Of a stretch of 64,000 nt of DNA, positions 12,580 through 23,262 are shown piece after piece. The DNA comes from Desmodus rotundus (Eukaryota; Chordata; Mammalia; Chiroptera; Phyllostomidae): positions 58,240,239 to 58,304,238 of the forward strand of contig NC_071389.1 of NCBI RefSeq assembly GCF_022682495.2, in the 5' to 3' direction. A program made the position numbers and the translations under genes. Each line of letters opens with the position of its first letter. Position 1 is the stretch's first letter. The notes under the pieces are model-generated. The model saw only the letters and a list, made by a program, of their open reading frames with translations, made no database searches and had not been told where the DNA came from.

Positions 12580-12810
12580 GCTCACGTTTACAGAGTATTT
12601 ACCAATCTGAGGCACTGGACACATTTCTAAGTGCTTTTCATGTATTGATTCATATAATCTACCCTATTTGGTTGATTTCATTATGGTCTTCATTTTACAG
12701 ATGAGGAAACTGAGACACCTAGTGACTAAACAACTTGGCAAATGTCACACAGCTGGTAACGGCAGCAGGAACTTCAATGCAGCCATCCTAGCTCTGAAGT
12801 GTGTCTTAAG
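12580..12810 (-). mobile_element. MIR SINE, minus strand
   Basis: Well-preserved reverse-complement MIR: TTCTAAGTGCTTTTCATGTA, then TTACAGATGAGGAAACTGAG, then GTCACACAGCTGGTAACGGC. The core and tRNA-related halves are both present. Confidence 0.88.
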
Positions 12811-15215
12811 CACATTTTGACTTAGATGCAGTTTTGTTAAGCTTAAATGGTTTGAATCTGACCTGATTCTGATATTTTCAAACCCTAACTTATAAATATT
12901 TGGAAACATTCAACATCACAGGCTTCATACGCTGTGCTTCCCTCTCTGCAGTGGCACCTTGGGGTTCTCAGTGGTAATCAGGTGGTGGCATCCTTCCCCT
13001 CTTTCAATTAGGGACTTCATTGTCCTGAGACCCTTCATATTTTCAGGCACTTCCTGACTTCCTGACATTGGGGAGAAATTTTTGCCCTTCATTAACAGTT
13101 TTTCTTTTGGGGTAGTTGTCCCCAGGTAAGGTAAATACTTTTTTCAGCTATCTGTTAGGTTGTCTCTTCAAGCAAGAAAAAAATAGGAAACAAGGGACAT
13201 ATGAAAACATTACTGTGGGTAAATCATGAAAAAGGAACTATGTAAATTCAACTGCTTCCAGTGGCCTTCTAGACCTGTTGCATTCCTAGGCTAAGCATTC
13301 AGGGGTTCAGGGCTCAGGCAAAGGATCAGGAATGCAGTAGTCAGGGCTCGAGGGGTGCCCCTTGACTATTGACCCACCTATGAACAGCATGGTTAGAAGA
13401 CAGACCCCTTTCCTAAACCTTCACCAGGTAAGACAGGTTCAGGAAACATCAGGAAACCAACCAATTTTTAGTTTTGCTGGGACTCGTTTTCCCTGTGTGG
13501 CTACATTTATCACAGCTGTGGGAACAAAATCTCCTAACTGTATTGTATATTTTATTCTCTGAAGCAAAGGCCAGAAGAAAGAAAATGGCTGTTTTTACAC
13601 TAATGGCTAAGTATCTTAAAACTTACCATCAGAGCTCAATCTCTCTGTTCCCGGGTTGGTTTACATCTACAACTTCCAGCTTATGATTGTTGAAATGCAT
13701 TTTTCAACTAGCCTCCCAACTCCCAGTCTTTGCTCCTAATGTTATCATTTCCCAAAACTCAGAAACTTCTCTTTGTTCCTGAAATTCTATAATACCTAGA
13801 GCACTTTAATGACTCATTTGTTTGCTAGCCAGTCTTTTTTGTTTGCTAGCCAGTCTTCACCACCAAAGAGAAATGTTTCACTGATAAATATGTGAGACCC
13901 TATATAAGGACAGCGTTATGTGACATGTTGACAAGTATGGACACAGGCTCATTCACTCATGCACAATATGAATTAACACTGTGCGTATGATTTAAAACCT
14001 CGCCCACATTTTCAGGTTTTCTAATTTATGAAACCAGTGTTTAGGTATAACCATTGGGATTTCCTATTACCATCCCATTACTATTCACATATTGACTTTA
14101 GTAACTAAGCCTTTTTGGGGTAAAGGAGGTGTGGGGGGTGCGTGACTGTCAAGGACACAGAATAAGAAGAAATAATGTTAAGAGAAAGTCATGGTCCAAT
14201 TTTCTTTCCAAGAGGATTTAGCAGGGCTGTGGGAATTGGAGAGAACTTGAACTAGCACCAGTAAGACTTGAGACACTGAAATGCTGTTTGCCCACTGGGA
14301 CTTCTTCCCTCACCTCTTCTCTCCTCGTTCCCTCTTTAAAATTCATTGTTATGTTGGACATTCCTAGGAAAATGTGAAAGTATTGTGCAAATGTTAATAA
14401 CAATCAGTGGTTACACACTAGGACGTAGGGGAAATCAGCCTCTGTTCCCATTTCCGTTTTCTTTCTCTTCTTCCACGCTCTTTCCCAGTCCTCCCCTATG
14501 TTTCCTGGGATTTTTTTTCAACTCGGCCCTGCATTTCTCCACTGACAGTTATTCATAGTCTTTTTATTTGTGGAGCGAAATTTGGTTTCCAGATCATTAT
14601 CACAGTTCCTTTAGTATTTAGTATCCAGGTTTTTTTCAGACAAGATTTTTGATAATCAAAATTTCTTGCTATTGGGTAGTTTTTAACCAAATAAGCTGAA
14701 AGTTATCAGATAACGGGCAGATCTGTCAAAATTGATTTCTCTCTTGTGCTTAAATAAGAGGAAAATAACCATTTGAGTCAATGGCTGAAGAGCATATACT
14801 GGCAAATTCATTTAGCTACAACCATTTATATCTCCAGAAGGGGATGGATTTTACTCCACTTAAATAGATACATTCTTGATGCAAACTCTCATCTTTAGCT
14901 ATAGATACATTCACTCATATGAAAGAAGTCCACATAATTAGTTTTATCCTATATAATGGAAAGGTACTCTACGATATTGTTTCCTACATCAGATGAATTA
15001 TTTACTCATTCTTTACATCCCAAAGTGCTATTTTTTATTACAAAATCCAATCTGTCATTCTCACTAAAATTAGTCCATTAGCACTTGATCAGAAAATTTT
15101 AATATTACTTATTGTTCCAATCATTGTGCTATAAACATTGACTAATGATATTTTCCTCTTCTAATTGATATATTTGCAAAGCACTTTAAATAGAGCCTGA
15201 CCTGTAATAAAATCC
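12811..15215. other. Unique sequence with local duplications
   Basis: No transposable element recognised. The sequence at 12900-13560 is higher in GC and contains ACTTCCTGACTTCCTGAC (about 13048-13065). A 17-bp duplication lies at 13820-13857. Confidence 0.4.
13820..13857 (+). repeat. 17-bp tandem duplication
   Basis: GTTTGCTAGCCAGTCTT occurs at 13820-13836 and again at 13841-13857, identical and 4 bp apart. Confidence 0.95.
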
Positions 15216-15390
15216 ACATATTCCATCATCAATATTATCTGCTCACTAAATCCTCACAATAGTAGAAAATATTATGACTCCAATTTACAGATGAAAAAAT
15301 TGAAGCTATGAAATTAGGTGACGTGTCAATAATCACACAACTAGTTATTAGCATAGACAGAACTTAATTGCAGAACTTCTGACTCTAAAT
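15216..15390 (-). mobile_element. MIR SINE fragment, minus strand
   Basis: CTCACTAAATCCTCACAATA, then TTTACAGATGAAAAAATTGA, then CACACAACTAGTTATTAGC. This is a diverged MIR core in reverse complement. Confidence 0.8.
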
Positions 15391-16185
15391 GAAGCTTACA
15401 GAAGATTCCTCAAATTTTGAATGTCTTTCTCATTTACCTATCTTTGTATATCTGGTAACTTTCAGAAGATATTTAAAACTTATCACTAAATTTCCCCATT
15501 ATAAAGAAGAAAAATGAGAAGAAACAAAGATTTGTGTGTTTACCAAAGGTAGTACTATTGGATCCGAACTGTCAAGTAAACTGTTTGATCATAGCAAAGA
15601 CTCTGTAGTCCACATACCCTACCTAAGCACTTCTTCTAGAGGCAAATTAATTCAGTGATCACAATAAAGCGTCATTGCTTAAACAAATTGAGGGATGAAG
15701 GAGGGAAATTATGTAGACATCTGTTTCAGCAATGGGGGGTAAAGATAATTCATATGCAAATCACAGTATATTGGGATTCAATGCTTTTGGGATAATAAAA
15801 TCTAAAGATACTATTAGATCAAATATATACTCTGCAATCTTAGTGGAACATCCCATAAGAAACTAAAATGGTAACAATTAAGCTAAACTAAAAATTAATT
15901 TATAATTAACAGCAAGGATGACAGCAATTAAAATCCTGTCCAATTCAAGACAACATTTCTGGTTCATCTGTAAGAAATTCTCCTCCCTAAAATTGAGGAA
16001 ATACATATTGTCAAGCATTGTCAACACTTCTGAGTATAAAACTGAATTAGTCTTCAGGAAGCTCCACCAAATTGATATTTTTGGTATATAAATACCATAC
16101 GTTAATATCATATGTTCCTAGTAAAACAACAAAACAAAAACCTCTCAATTATTTTAAAAGAGATAAAATAAGTTCTGTGGAATAA
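15391..16185. other. Unique AT-rich sequence
   Basis: No repeat recognised. A 77-codon minus-strand frame at 15878-16111 lacks any supporting feature. Confidence 0.4.
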
Positions 16186-16195
16186 AGCCTGATTT

Positions 16196-16413
16196 CTTTT
16201 TAAAGATTTTATTTATTTTTAGAGAGAAGGGAAGGGAGGGGCTGAGGGAGGAAGCCAGAGAGGGAGAGAAACACCAATGTGTAGTTGCTTCTGTTCACCC
16301 CCTACTGGGAACCTGGCCTGAAACCTAGGCATGTGCCCTGGACTGGGAATTGAACCAGCAACCCTTTGCTTCGCGGTCTGGCCCTCAATCCACTGAGCCA
16401 TGCCAGCCAGGGC
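16196..16413 (-). mobile_element. Ves SINE, minus strand, full-length, with target duplication
   Basis: A near-complete copy. Its head (complement of CCATGCCAGCCAGGGC) ends at 16413. The complement of the B-box (GGGAATTGAACCAGC) is at about 16346, and the AAAGATTTTATTTATTTTTA tail side begins at about 16202. AGCCTGATTT flanks it at 16186-16195 and 16414-16423, a perfect 10-bp target-site duplication. The 60-codon minus-strand frame and the start of the 106-codon plus-strand frame here are SINE sequence and not genes. Confidence 0.95.
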
Positions 16414-16433
16414 AGCCTGATTTTTTTTTTTTA

Positions 16434-16849
16434 AGAATGAAAAAGACCACCTGTGTTCATTTCAATCAGTTTGAGGCTATTCAGGAGGTCTCCATAGCCA
16501 AGCAATGTGTCAGAGAAAACTTTTTGAGAATCACTGTGATAAAAAATATTTATGCTCATCTCAACGGGAATAAAGTTACAATTTTTTTAAACAATAGAAA
16601 TTGTTTTATGTCTCAGAACCGTTCTGGGCTTCATGATGAACACAAGCGGATAACATATTTTTCTATCTAACTTGGCAAAGATTTCTCTTGCACCCTAACT
16701 TCTCTCCCAGTTTTGCATTTCTCGTTTGGTAAAATATCATTGTTCACATGACTATTCCTGCACCGAACCTCTTTTTCTTCCTCACTTGAGCAACCACTGT
16801 CACCCCAACCTCCATGTGTATCTCAAAGTTTTTCACTACCAAGGTAGTT
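16434..16849. other. Unique AT-rich sequence
   Basis: No repeat recognised between the Ves and the L2. Confidence 0.4.
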
Positions 16850-17510
16850 CAAGCCCTAGTGTCTTCAGGTAGCTGTGATAGTTGCTTGGTTGGACCTTCT
16901 ATTTCTATTTGTGTTTCCCTGCTGTCTGTGCTCTACGGAGTGTTCTTTCCAAAACGAAAACCAAGTGATAACACTCTCATGTATCCCTACCAGCCACAGA
17001 TTCTCAAGACACACAAACCCAACATCCTCCCCATCGGATTCCTCTCCCACCCCTCCTCCCCTCACTCCCTCAGGTTAGGTAGTCACATGGCCTCCTTACT
17101 GTTCCTAGAAGAAGCCAGAAATGTCCCCACTGCAGGGCCCTTACACTTGGAATTTTCTCTGCCTGGAACGCTTTCCCAGCAATTTTGACATGGCTTCCCC
17201 TTTGCTGAATTCGTGTCTCATTCACATGTCACTTACTCAAAGATCTCTTCCCTAAACAGCCTATCCAAAATGTGTATTCTCATTCTTTCTCCCTTCACCT
17301 TGCTTCCTGTTTTTCTGCCTAGTCTCTATGACTACATAATGTTATAGTATATATTCAAATGTTTAAATATAAATTGCCTGTCTCCCCCACTACAATGTAA
17401 GTTCAATGAGGCAGAGACTTTTTGTTTTATTTATCCTAAATCCTCAGTTTCTAAAAGAGTTGCTCATACATAGAATATGTTCAGTACATATTTCTTAAGT
17501 GAACTAATGT
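16850..17510 (+). mobile_element. L2 LINE 3' end, plus strand
   Basis: The order of landmarks follows the L2 3' region: CCAAGTGATAACACTCTCAT, CTCTGCCTGGAACGCTTTCC, TCTTCCCTAAACAGCC, TGTCTCCCCCACTACAATGT and finally TCAGTACATATTTCTTAAGT. The 124-codon frame at 16814-17188 and its neighbours in other frames come from this repeat. They do not encode a known protein. Confidence 0.85.
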
Positions 17511-18344
17511 CTATATTTATGTCTACACTTAGGTCATTATTGGGATCAATATAGAAAACTGCCTAATGCCGCATTCAGGTAGTATATTACTGGGGAGTTT
17601 CTCTAGGATTCTTATTCATTTGTAGTATACTTGACGTTTTCATAAGCTCCCTGAGCCCCGGTAACCGTATTCCAAGCTCGGGTGAAAGCAGGGTGGATTT
17701 CAGTTTTTGCCACTCATAGCTAGCTGGACATTTAACATTCCAGAACTAATCTTTTGTTTGGGGGGTGGGGAACTATGTCTTCACAATCACCCCACCCCAG
17801 TCTGACTCTCAGAGATCTTAAACACCCGAACCACAAACCACGTGTCTCCATTCAAAATTCTGGGAGACAACAATTGTAACCATAACTACCCCCAACTTTG
17901 CTGCTTCTAAGAAAGAAAAAAAACAATTCAGAGCCCCAAACTTTAACAATGCTCTCCTTTTTTTTCCCCACAGGACATTTCGACTTGCTGGCTAGAAGGA
18001 TTGCAAATTGGAACCAAAGTATATTTTAAGTAAGCTATATATGTTTCAATAGGGGAAAATATTAAAAGGCACGTCCTGGGAATATCATACAAATCTAATC
18101 CAATCAGGAACATTTTCAACTTTTCAAATTAGAAAAGGTTGGATTTTTTAAAGATCTATAACCACACTTATAATTATTTTGAAAATAGTTGAATAATTAA
18201 TATATGATATAATTGAAAAGATAATGTATGAAAAATGGATATTTTATGTTTTTACATTACTGATGAAAATAAAATAATATTAACTATAAGACCATTTGAC
18301 AGGCAATGTTACAAGTGCTTTATAATCACTCTGTTCAAATGTGA
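17511..18344. other. Unique sequence between two L2 copies
   Basis: Contains the exon-like stretch at 17974-18029 and a GC-rich inverted pair (GGGGTGGGG near 17762 against CCCCACCCC near 17794). Nothing else recognised. Confidence 0.4.
17974..18029 (+). other. Candidate 56-nt internal exon (splice-site based)
   Basis: An excellent acceptor (CTCCTTTTTTTTCCCCACAG, AG at 17972-17973) is followed by 56 nt and then a good donor (TTTTAA/GTAAGCTA, GT at 18030-18031). One frame (GAC ATT TCG ...) is open throughout, and 56 nt is not a multiple of three. A second frame stays open until a TAA at the very end. No protein family is recognised. It could be a cassette exon of a long noncoding RNA, an unannotated alternative exon of a gene whose intron this is, or a chance pair of cryptic sites. 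Confidence 0.3.
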
Positions 18345-19030
18345 GGCAGGCAGCATTGTCTCTGGCATGAATTACTGCAGTACCTCCCTGACTGCTCTAT
18401 CTGCCTCTACCCTTGACCCTAAAGTCTGTTTTCAGTAAGGCTGCCCAAAGATGCTTTGAATAATAAGTCATGTCATATCATTTTTATGTTCAGAATTCTT
18501 TGATGGCTTTCGACCTGTCTTACAGTAACATGTGAAGCCTTTACCGTGTCCTATTAGGTCCTTCACCAGGGCCCCCAGGGCCTCCCTGGCATCTTCTGCT
18601 CCCTGCACGCACGGCTTTAATGCTGCTTCTGAAACCGTCCAGACAGGCTCCCTCCCTGGGCCTTTTCACTGGGTGTTCCCTCCACCTGGAACACTTCCCA
18701 GATTTTTGCATCACTGCTTACTGTTCTTTCTTCTGGGCTTTGCTCACATGTCATCTTCTCATTGACACCTTTTCTAACCACACAATTTAAAACTGTAGTC
18801 TTCAACCCAACATTCTTCTTTTCCCAGGCTTCTTCTGTAGTAGTACTTACCACTAACCCACATTTTATACACATTTACCCACTAATTTGTTTTCAGCCTT
18901 TATTCACTAAAATAGCATGTAAACTCCATTGGAGACCTTTTATTTTTCTTTTTTCTTTTTTTTTTTTTTGGTCTGTTTTATTTACACCTCCATTCCAAGA
19001 CCTTTTGAATAGTCTCTAGTACATAAATGC
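18345..19030 (+). mobile_element. L2 LINE 3' end, plus strand
   Basis: TACTGCAGTACCTCCCTGAC, then GATGGCTTTCGACCTGTCTT, then TCCACCTGGAACACTTCCC, then CATGTAAACTCCATTGGAGA follow the L2 order. It ends near TAGTACATAAATGCCAATAG. The 67-85 codon frames here are L2-derived. Confidence 0.82.
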
Positions 19031-19039
19031 CAATAGATG

Positions 19040-19880
19040 TTTGTTTTTAAAATAAATAGTAATGAGATATCATTACCTATCTATTAGAATGGATAAAATC
19101 CAGAACACTGATATCAAAACACCAAATGTTGACAAAGACATGAAGCAGCAAGAATTGTCACTTATTGTTTATGAGAATGAAAATGGTATATTCACTTTGG
19201 AAAACAGTTTAGCACTTTATTACAAAGCTAAACATAATCTCACAATATGACCCAGCAATTGTACTTTTACTCGATGATTTGAAAACATGTCCACATGAAA
19301 ACCAAACCCGAATGTTGGTAGTAGCCCTAATCGTGATCCCTAGAAACTAGAAGTAGCCGAGCTACCCTTCAATAGGTGATTGAATAAAACAACTGCAGTG
19401 CATCCATGCAAAGAGATTATTCCATGTTAAAAAAAAATGAGTTTTCAAATCACAAAACATCATAGAGCAATCTTCAAATATATGTTACTAGTGAAAGAAG
19501 CACGTTTGAAAAGGCTATATAGTGTATAATTCCAACTACTTAACATTCTGGGAAGGGCAAAATTTGGAGACAATAAAAGATCAGTGGCCTTGGGATAGGC
19601 AGGGTGGGACGTACAGGTGGAGCCCAGAATATTTTAGCACAGTGAAACTATTCTGAACGACACCGTATTGGTAAATAGATGACATTAAGCATCTGCCAAA
19701 ACCCATAGAGCTGTATAACACAAAAAGTAAATCTTCGTGTAAACTATGGGCTTTCGTTAATAACAATGTTTACAAAATGATAGCAAGTGTAAAATAGGGG
19801 GAGTTGGGGTAAGAAGGACATGAGCACTCTCTGCAGTAATTTGGTAATAGATAAGTGTATTAACTTTTTTAGTCATTTCA
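19040..19880 (+). mobile_element. Old L1 (ORF2 end and 3' UTR), plus strand
   Basis: Degraded ORF2 C-terminal sequence: GAGATATCATTACCTATCTA, CAATATGACCCAGCAATTGT and TTCAATAGGTGATTGAATAA, equivalent to the usual transition from the last ORF2 codons. It is followed by 3' UTR landmarks such as AAACTATGGGCTTTCGTTAA. Frames are broken. The type is L1M-like, much older than the insertion at 40761. Confidence 0.8.
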
Positions 19881-19884
19881 AAAT

Positions 19885-20040
19885 CATTCTGATGTAGTTT
19901 CTGTTCTTATCTTCTGGGGAAACTGACTCTCCAAAGACAGGTGACTTTTGACCATGCCCATACAGCCAGTTCCTGGGAGCTATAGGGGTGGAACTAAGCA
20001 TGGACCATCCCCAGAAGCAGCACTCCCAATTTTACTCTCA
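19885..20040 (-). mobile_element. MIR-like fragment, minus strand
   Basis: CTGGGGAAACTGACTCTCCA, then GTGACTTTTGACCATGCCCA, then ACAGCCAGTTCCTGGGAGC match a diverged reverse-complement MIR. Confidence 0.5.
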
Positions 20041-20219
20041 CCAAAGGCATTTCATTTACAAAGGAAACACAGTGATGAGTGAAGAGCTATGATGAGACAC
20101 GCAGGCCTAAGCATATTTCTCCTATTTTCCTACCAAGTATGCACAGATGGCCCTTGCCTTGTGGTCAAAGAGTGGAGGCCTCTCTCTGTTGTAGCTGCAC
20201 TAAGAACAAAATTACCATT

Positions 20220-20520
20220 CAAAGAGGAAGCCTGAGAGTTTGAGGGTTTTGTTTGTTGCCATTGTTTATTATATTTGCTGTTGCCTTTGAAAACAATTTG
20301 ATCACTGTTGACATGCAGTCTTTTGGTGATAAATGTGAACCTTTTGTACATTACTGCATAGATCTCAATATAGTTAGACTCAGAGGCACACTGTTTTCTA
20401 TTTCACTTTTTAATCCGTTTGTGAGGCTCCTATGTGTGTGCTATAGAAGGAAGGGTGGGCCGTCTAATTTTTGTATGGGATTTTTTAATAAACCTGAGGT
20501 GGCTCTGACATAAAACGAGA
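20220..20520. promoter_or_regulatory. Possible conserved noncoding element
   Basis: Repeat-free, with a SOX-like CCATTGTT and AACAAT cores in both orientations within 60 bp. Downstream it keeps CpGs (GGGCCGTCTAATTTTTG and ACGGCAGGACGAG). An 86-codon frame covers it but shows no domain. Regulatory role is a guess from texture. Confidence 0.2.
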
Positions 20521-23229
20521 GATACGGCAGGACGAGTCATCGAGTATGAAACAGCAAATTCCAGCCAACTGATGAGCCCCCAGGCACATGAGCAAGAGCT
20601 TTATGGTTTCCTTTTTGAGTAGTTTCTAGATATTCTCTTATAATGACAATCCATCTCAAAGTCGGGATCTTCAAAATGACCTTTCCCCACAGTGCCTAAA
20701 ATAAAAATTTAACTCCATTTCTGCTTTTAGCAATAATAAAACAACCATAATGTTCATATTCTTTCCAGATTATACAGTCCATAATGGAATATCATAACTT
20801 TTTTCAAAGTATAATGTCTATCCAATTAACCTTGAATATTTTTAAGAAAGCTCACAAAAGAAAAGATAATTACATTGTTGTCAAAAAGTATGACTCACCA
20901 GGTATAATAGAACCCTGTAAAATAATTTCTATCAAAAGATTAACATTATCACGTTACACTAATAAAATATATTGTAAGAGATATAAAAATAAATAAGTAG
21001 AAAAATAGTAAACAGTCATTGCATGCAAAATATACAACCAAATGAACCAAAATGGTTAGAAAATACATTAAACACAATAAAGAAATACATACATTTTGTG
21101 TATTTAACATAGGAATATATTTCCCATATAGACATTATTCTTGCAAATACTTATTCAAGAAATAACAGATGAAATAAAACTATTTTCTTGTCCTTTTGTG
21201 ATGTCACAAGGTTATTCCACGAACGGGTTACTACTGTATCCCCTTACTAAAAGTCAAAGCCTTTAAGGTACAGTTCTTGGTAAGAAATAGGATGGAAAGC
21301 CTTTCACCCTTACAGAAATGGAGGAAATTGCTAAAGAAAGGGAAAAAAGCCCCCTTGACAGATAAGCAATAGCTATGCTTACACAGTAATTTATGGTAAT
21401 ATCAGAAAGCTTTTGATAAAATTTCACACATATTGCAGGGTAGGACACTGGAGAAGATAAAGGACTCAAAGAGATAAGCGAAAATTAAACCATTTATAAG
21501 AGGGGGAAGTATCTTGTAAAAAAAATGGCAATTGGTTTTGATAGTCATAACAATTTATGTATGTTAGGCACTTGCTGTCTATAAAAGTGTCAGCCTAACA
21601 TTTCCCCAATTGCTACAAAAAGTCTTTTTTGAGAACAATAAATATGAGAAGTTTACGATACTATTATAACACAACATCCAGTCATGTCTGTGAGTCATTT
21701 GAATAATTTAAGCCTTTTAAACTCTTGTCTTTATTTTATTTGATAGCAAATAAATTTTCCAATAAAATAATTTTGCCATTGTGGTATTACAATGAAAAAG
21801 CAATTTAAAGTGTATTTCTAATAAATACCAAAAGTACTTTCATACTAGATATGCAGTAAATAAATGAAGGAATATTCACATGAGTTGTTACTTCTTTACT
21901 TGTTATCTGAAAAATAATGAGCCTTAATTTACATTTTTTTCATCAACCCCTGAAGACCTTATTAAGGTCAAAGTTTGAACATAACATGTTTGCCATTCTA
22001 CAGAAATTTATATTTTGAATATAAAGTAATATTAGAAGTTCTGATTTCACTTTCTATATTAAAAATATAAATTGGCTCCAATGAAGAGTTTTTAAATGCA
22101 TTTTTAAAATATTTTTCAATAACCGTTTTTAATAAAGTGGCTGGCTCTGCCTTCCTCTGAACTTCATTGAATCTTTGGCTCCTTCTTACTTACTTGATTT
22201 TTCAGCTCATTCTCTGACCATAACCATTATGGACATCTTCTTCACTTTAGGAAACATAAAAAGTTTTGTCATTCATTAGAAGCACATTATGAGAACTCTG
22301 TTACTTGTTTTAGAAGAACACTAACAGGAAATCTTGGAAGAAGAAGTGCCAGGCTTGTCTCTGTTCTCCCTAACAAATTTCTCCTGAGGCAAAGCTTTAA
22401 TGAGGAATTCTGGAAATGGCTTAGACAATGTGTCACTGACCGGAATGGCTGGCCCTTTCAAGCTGGCTGATGCTGTTCAATAAAGATACTATCAGAAGAT
22501 GAAGTAACTGGTTGAAATTTCTAAAGTATTTTGAGGAAATATTTTGTGAGAGTGGGAAGCGTGTTTTAATGCCATTCACATGTTTCCCCGAGAAGGAAAG
22601 CTGATCTGCAGGGACGTTGAAAGCATTACAGACTCATTTCACTGCAATTCCAGGGCTAGGAGCAAGGCTGGGAGAGCCAGGGGTTTGGTGAGGGTTCAAG
22701 AACTCGGAGGTGGACAATGTGGACCCACTGGAAATTCACTCAGTGCTGGAGCCAGCTCCAGAAGGTTCGTGTTTTTAGCCTTTATGGCAACTGCAGCTCT
22801 CTTGAAAATTTACACTGTCATTTTATTTATAGCAGATGTCTCTTAAAGCAAACACTTTTACTTTATACTATACAAATCTTACGTAAAATTGTAAACATAA
22901 TGTGGAGTTTGGGTCATGCTGTAGAAATCTACAGCATTTTCTATAATGGATTATGAGCAAAGGGAAAAAACTGATACTGATCTAAGGCTGAAGGATAAAG
23001 GGTAATCAAAACAAGGCTTCTGCAGATGCTTTTATGAAACTTGTTTTAAAAGAAAAAGGCAAAGGTTGAAACTGTGGATTAAAACAACTAAATTAAATCA
23101 TCTTGTATTCAAAATACATTCCTCACTTCAGAATTAAATGACCAGAAGCCAGTGTGAGCCTTAAGAAAGGCATTCTGTTGCTGGGACAATTCCACTGTCT
23201 GGGCTGTACAAAAGGAAAAAAAAAAGGTA

Positions 23230-23262
23230 AAGTTTTACTTGGAATTTTTCTAAGTAAAACTT
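23230..23262. repeat. Perfect 11-bp inverted repeat
   Basis: AAGTTTTACTT (23230-23240) and its exact reverse complement AAGTAAAACTT (23252-23262) are separated by 11 nt. Confidence 0.9.

Noticed and set aside
16814..17188. 124-codon plus-strand frame
   Set aside because: Covers an L2 fragment and has two competing frames in the same stretch.
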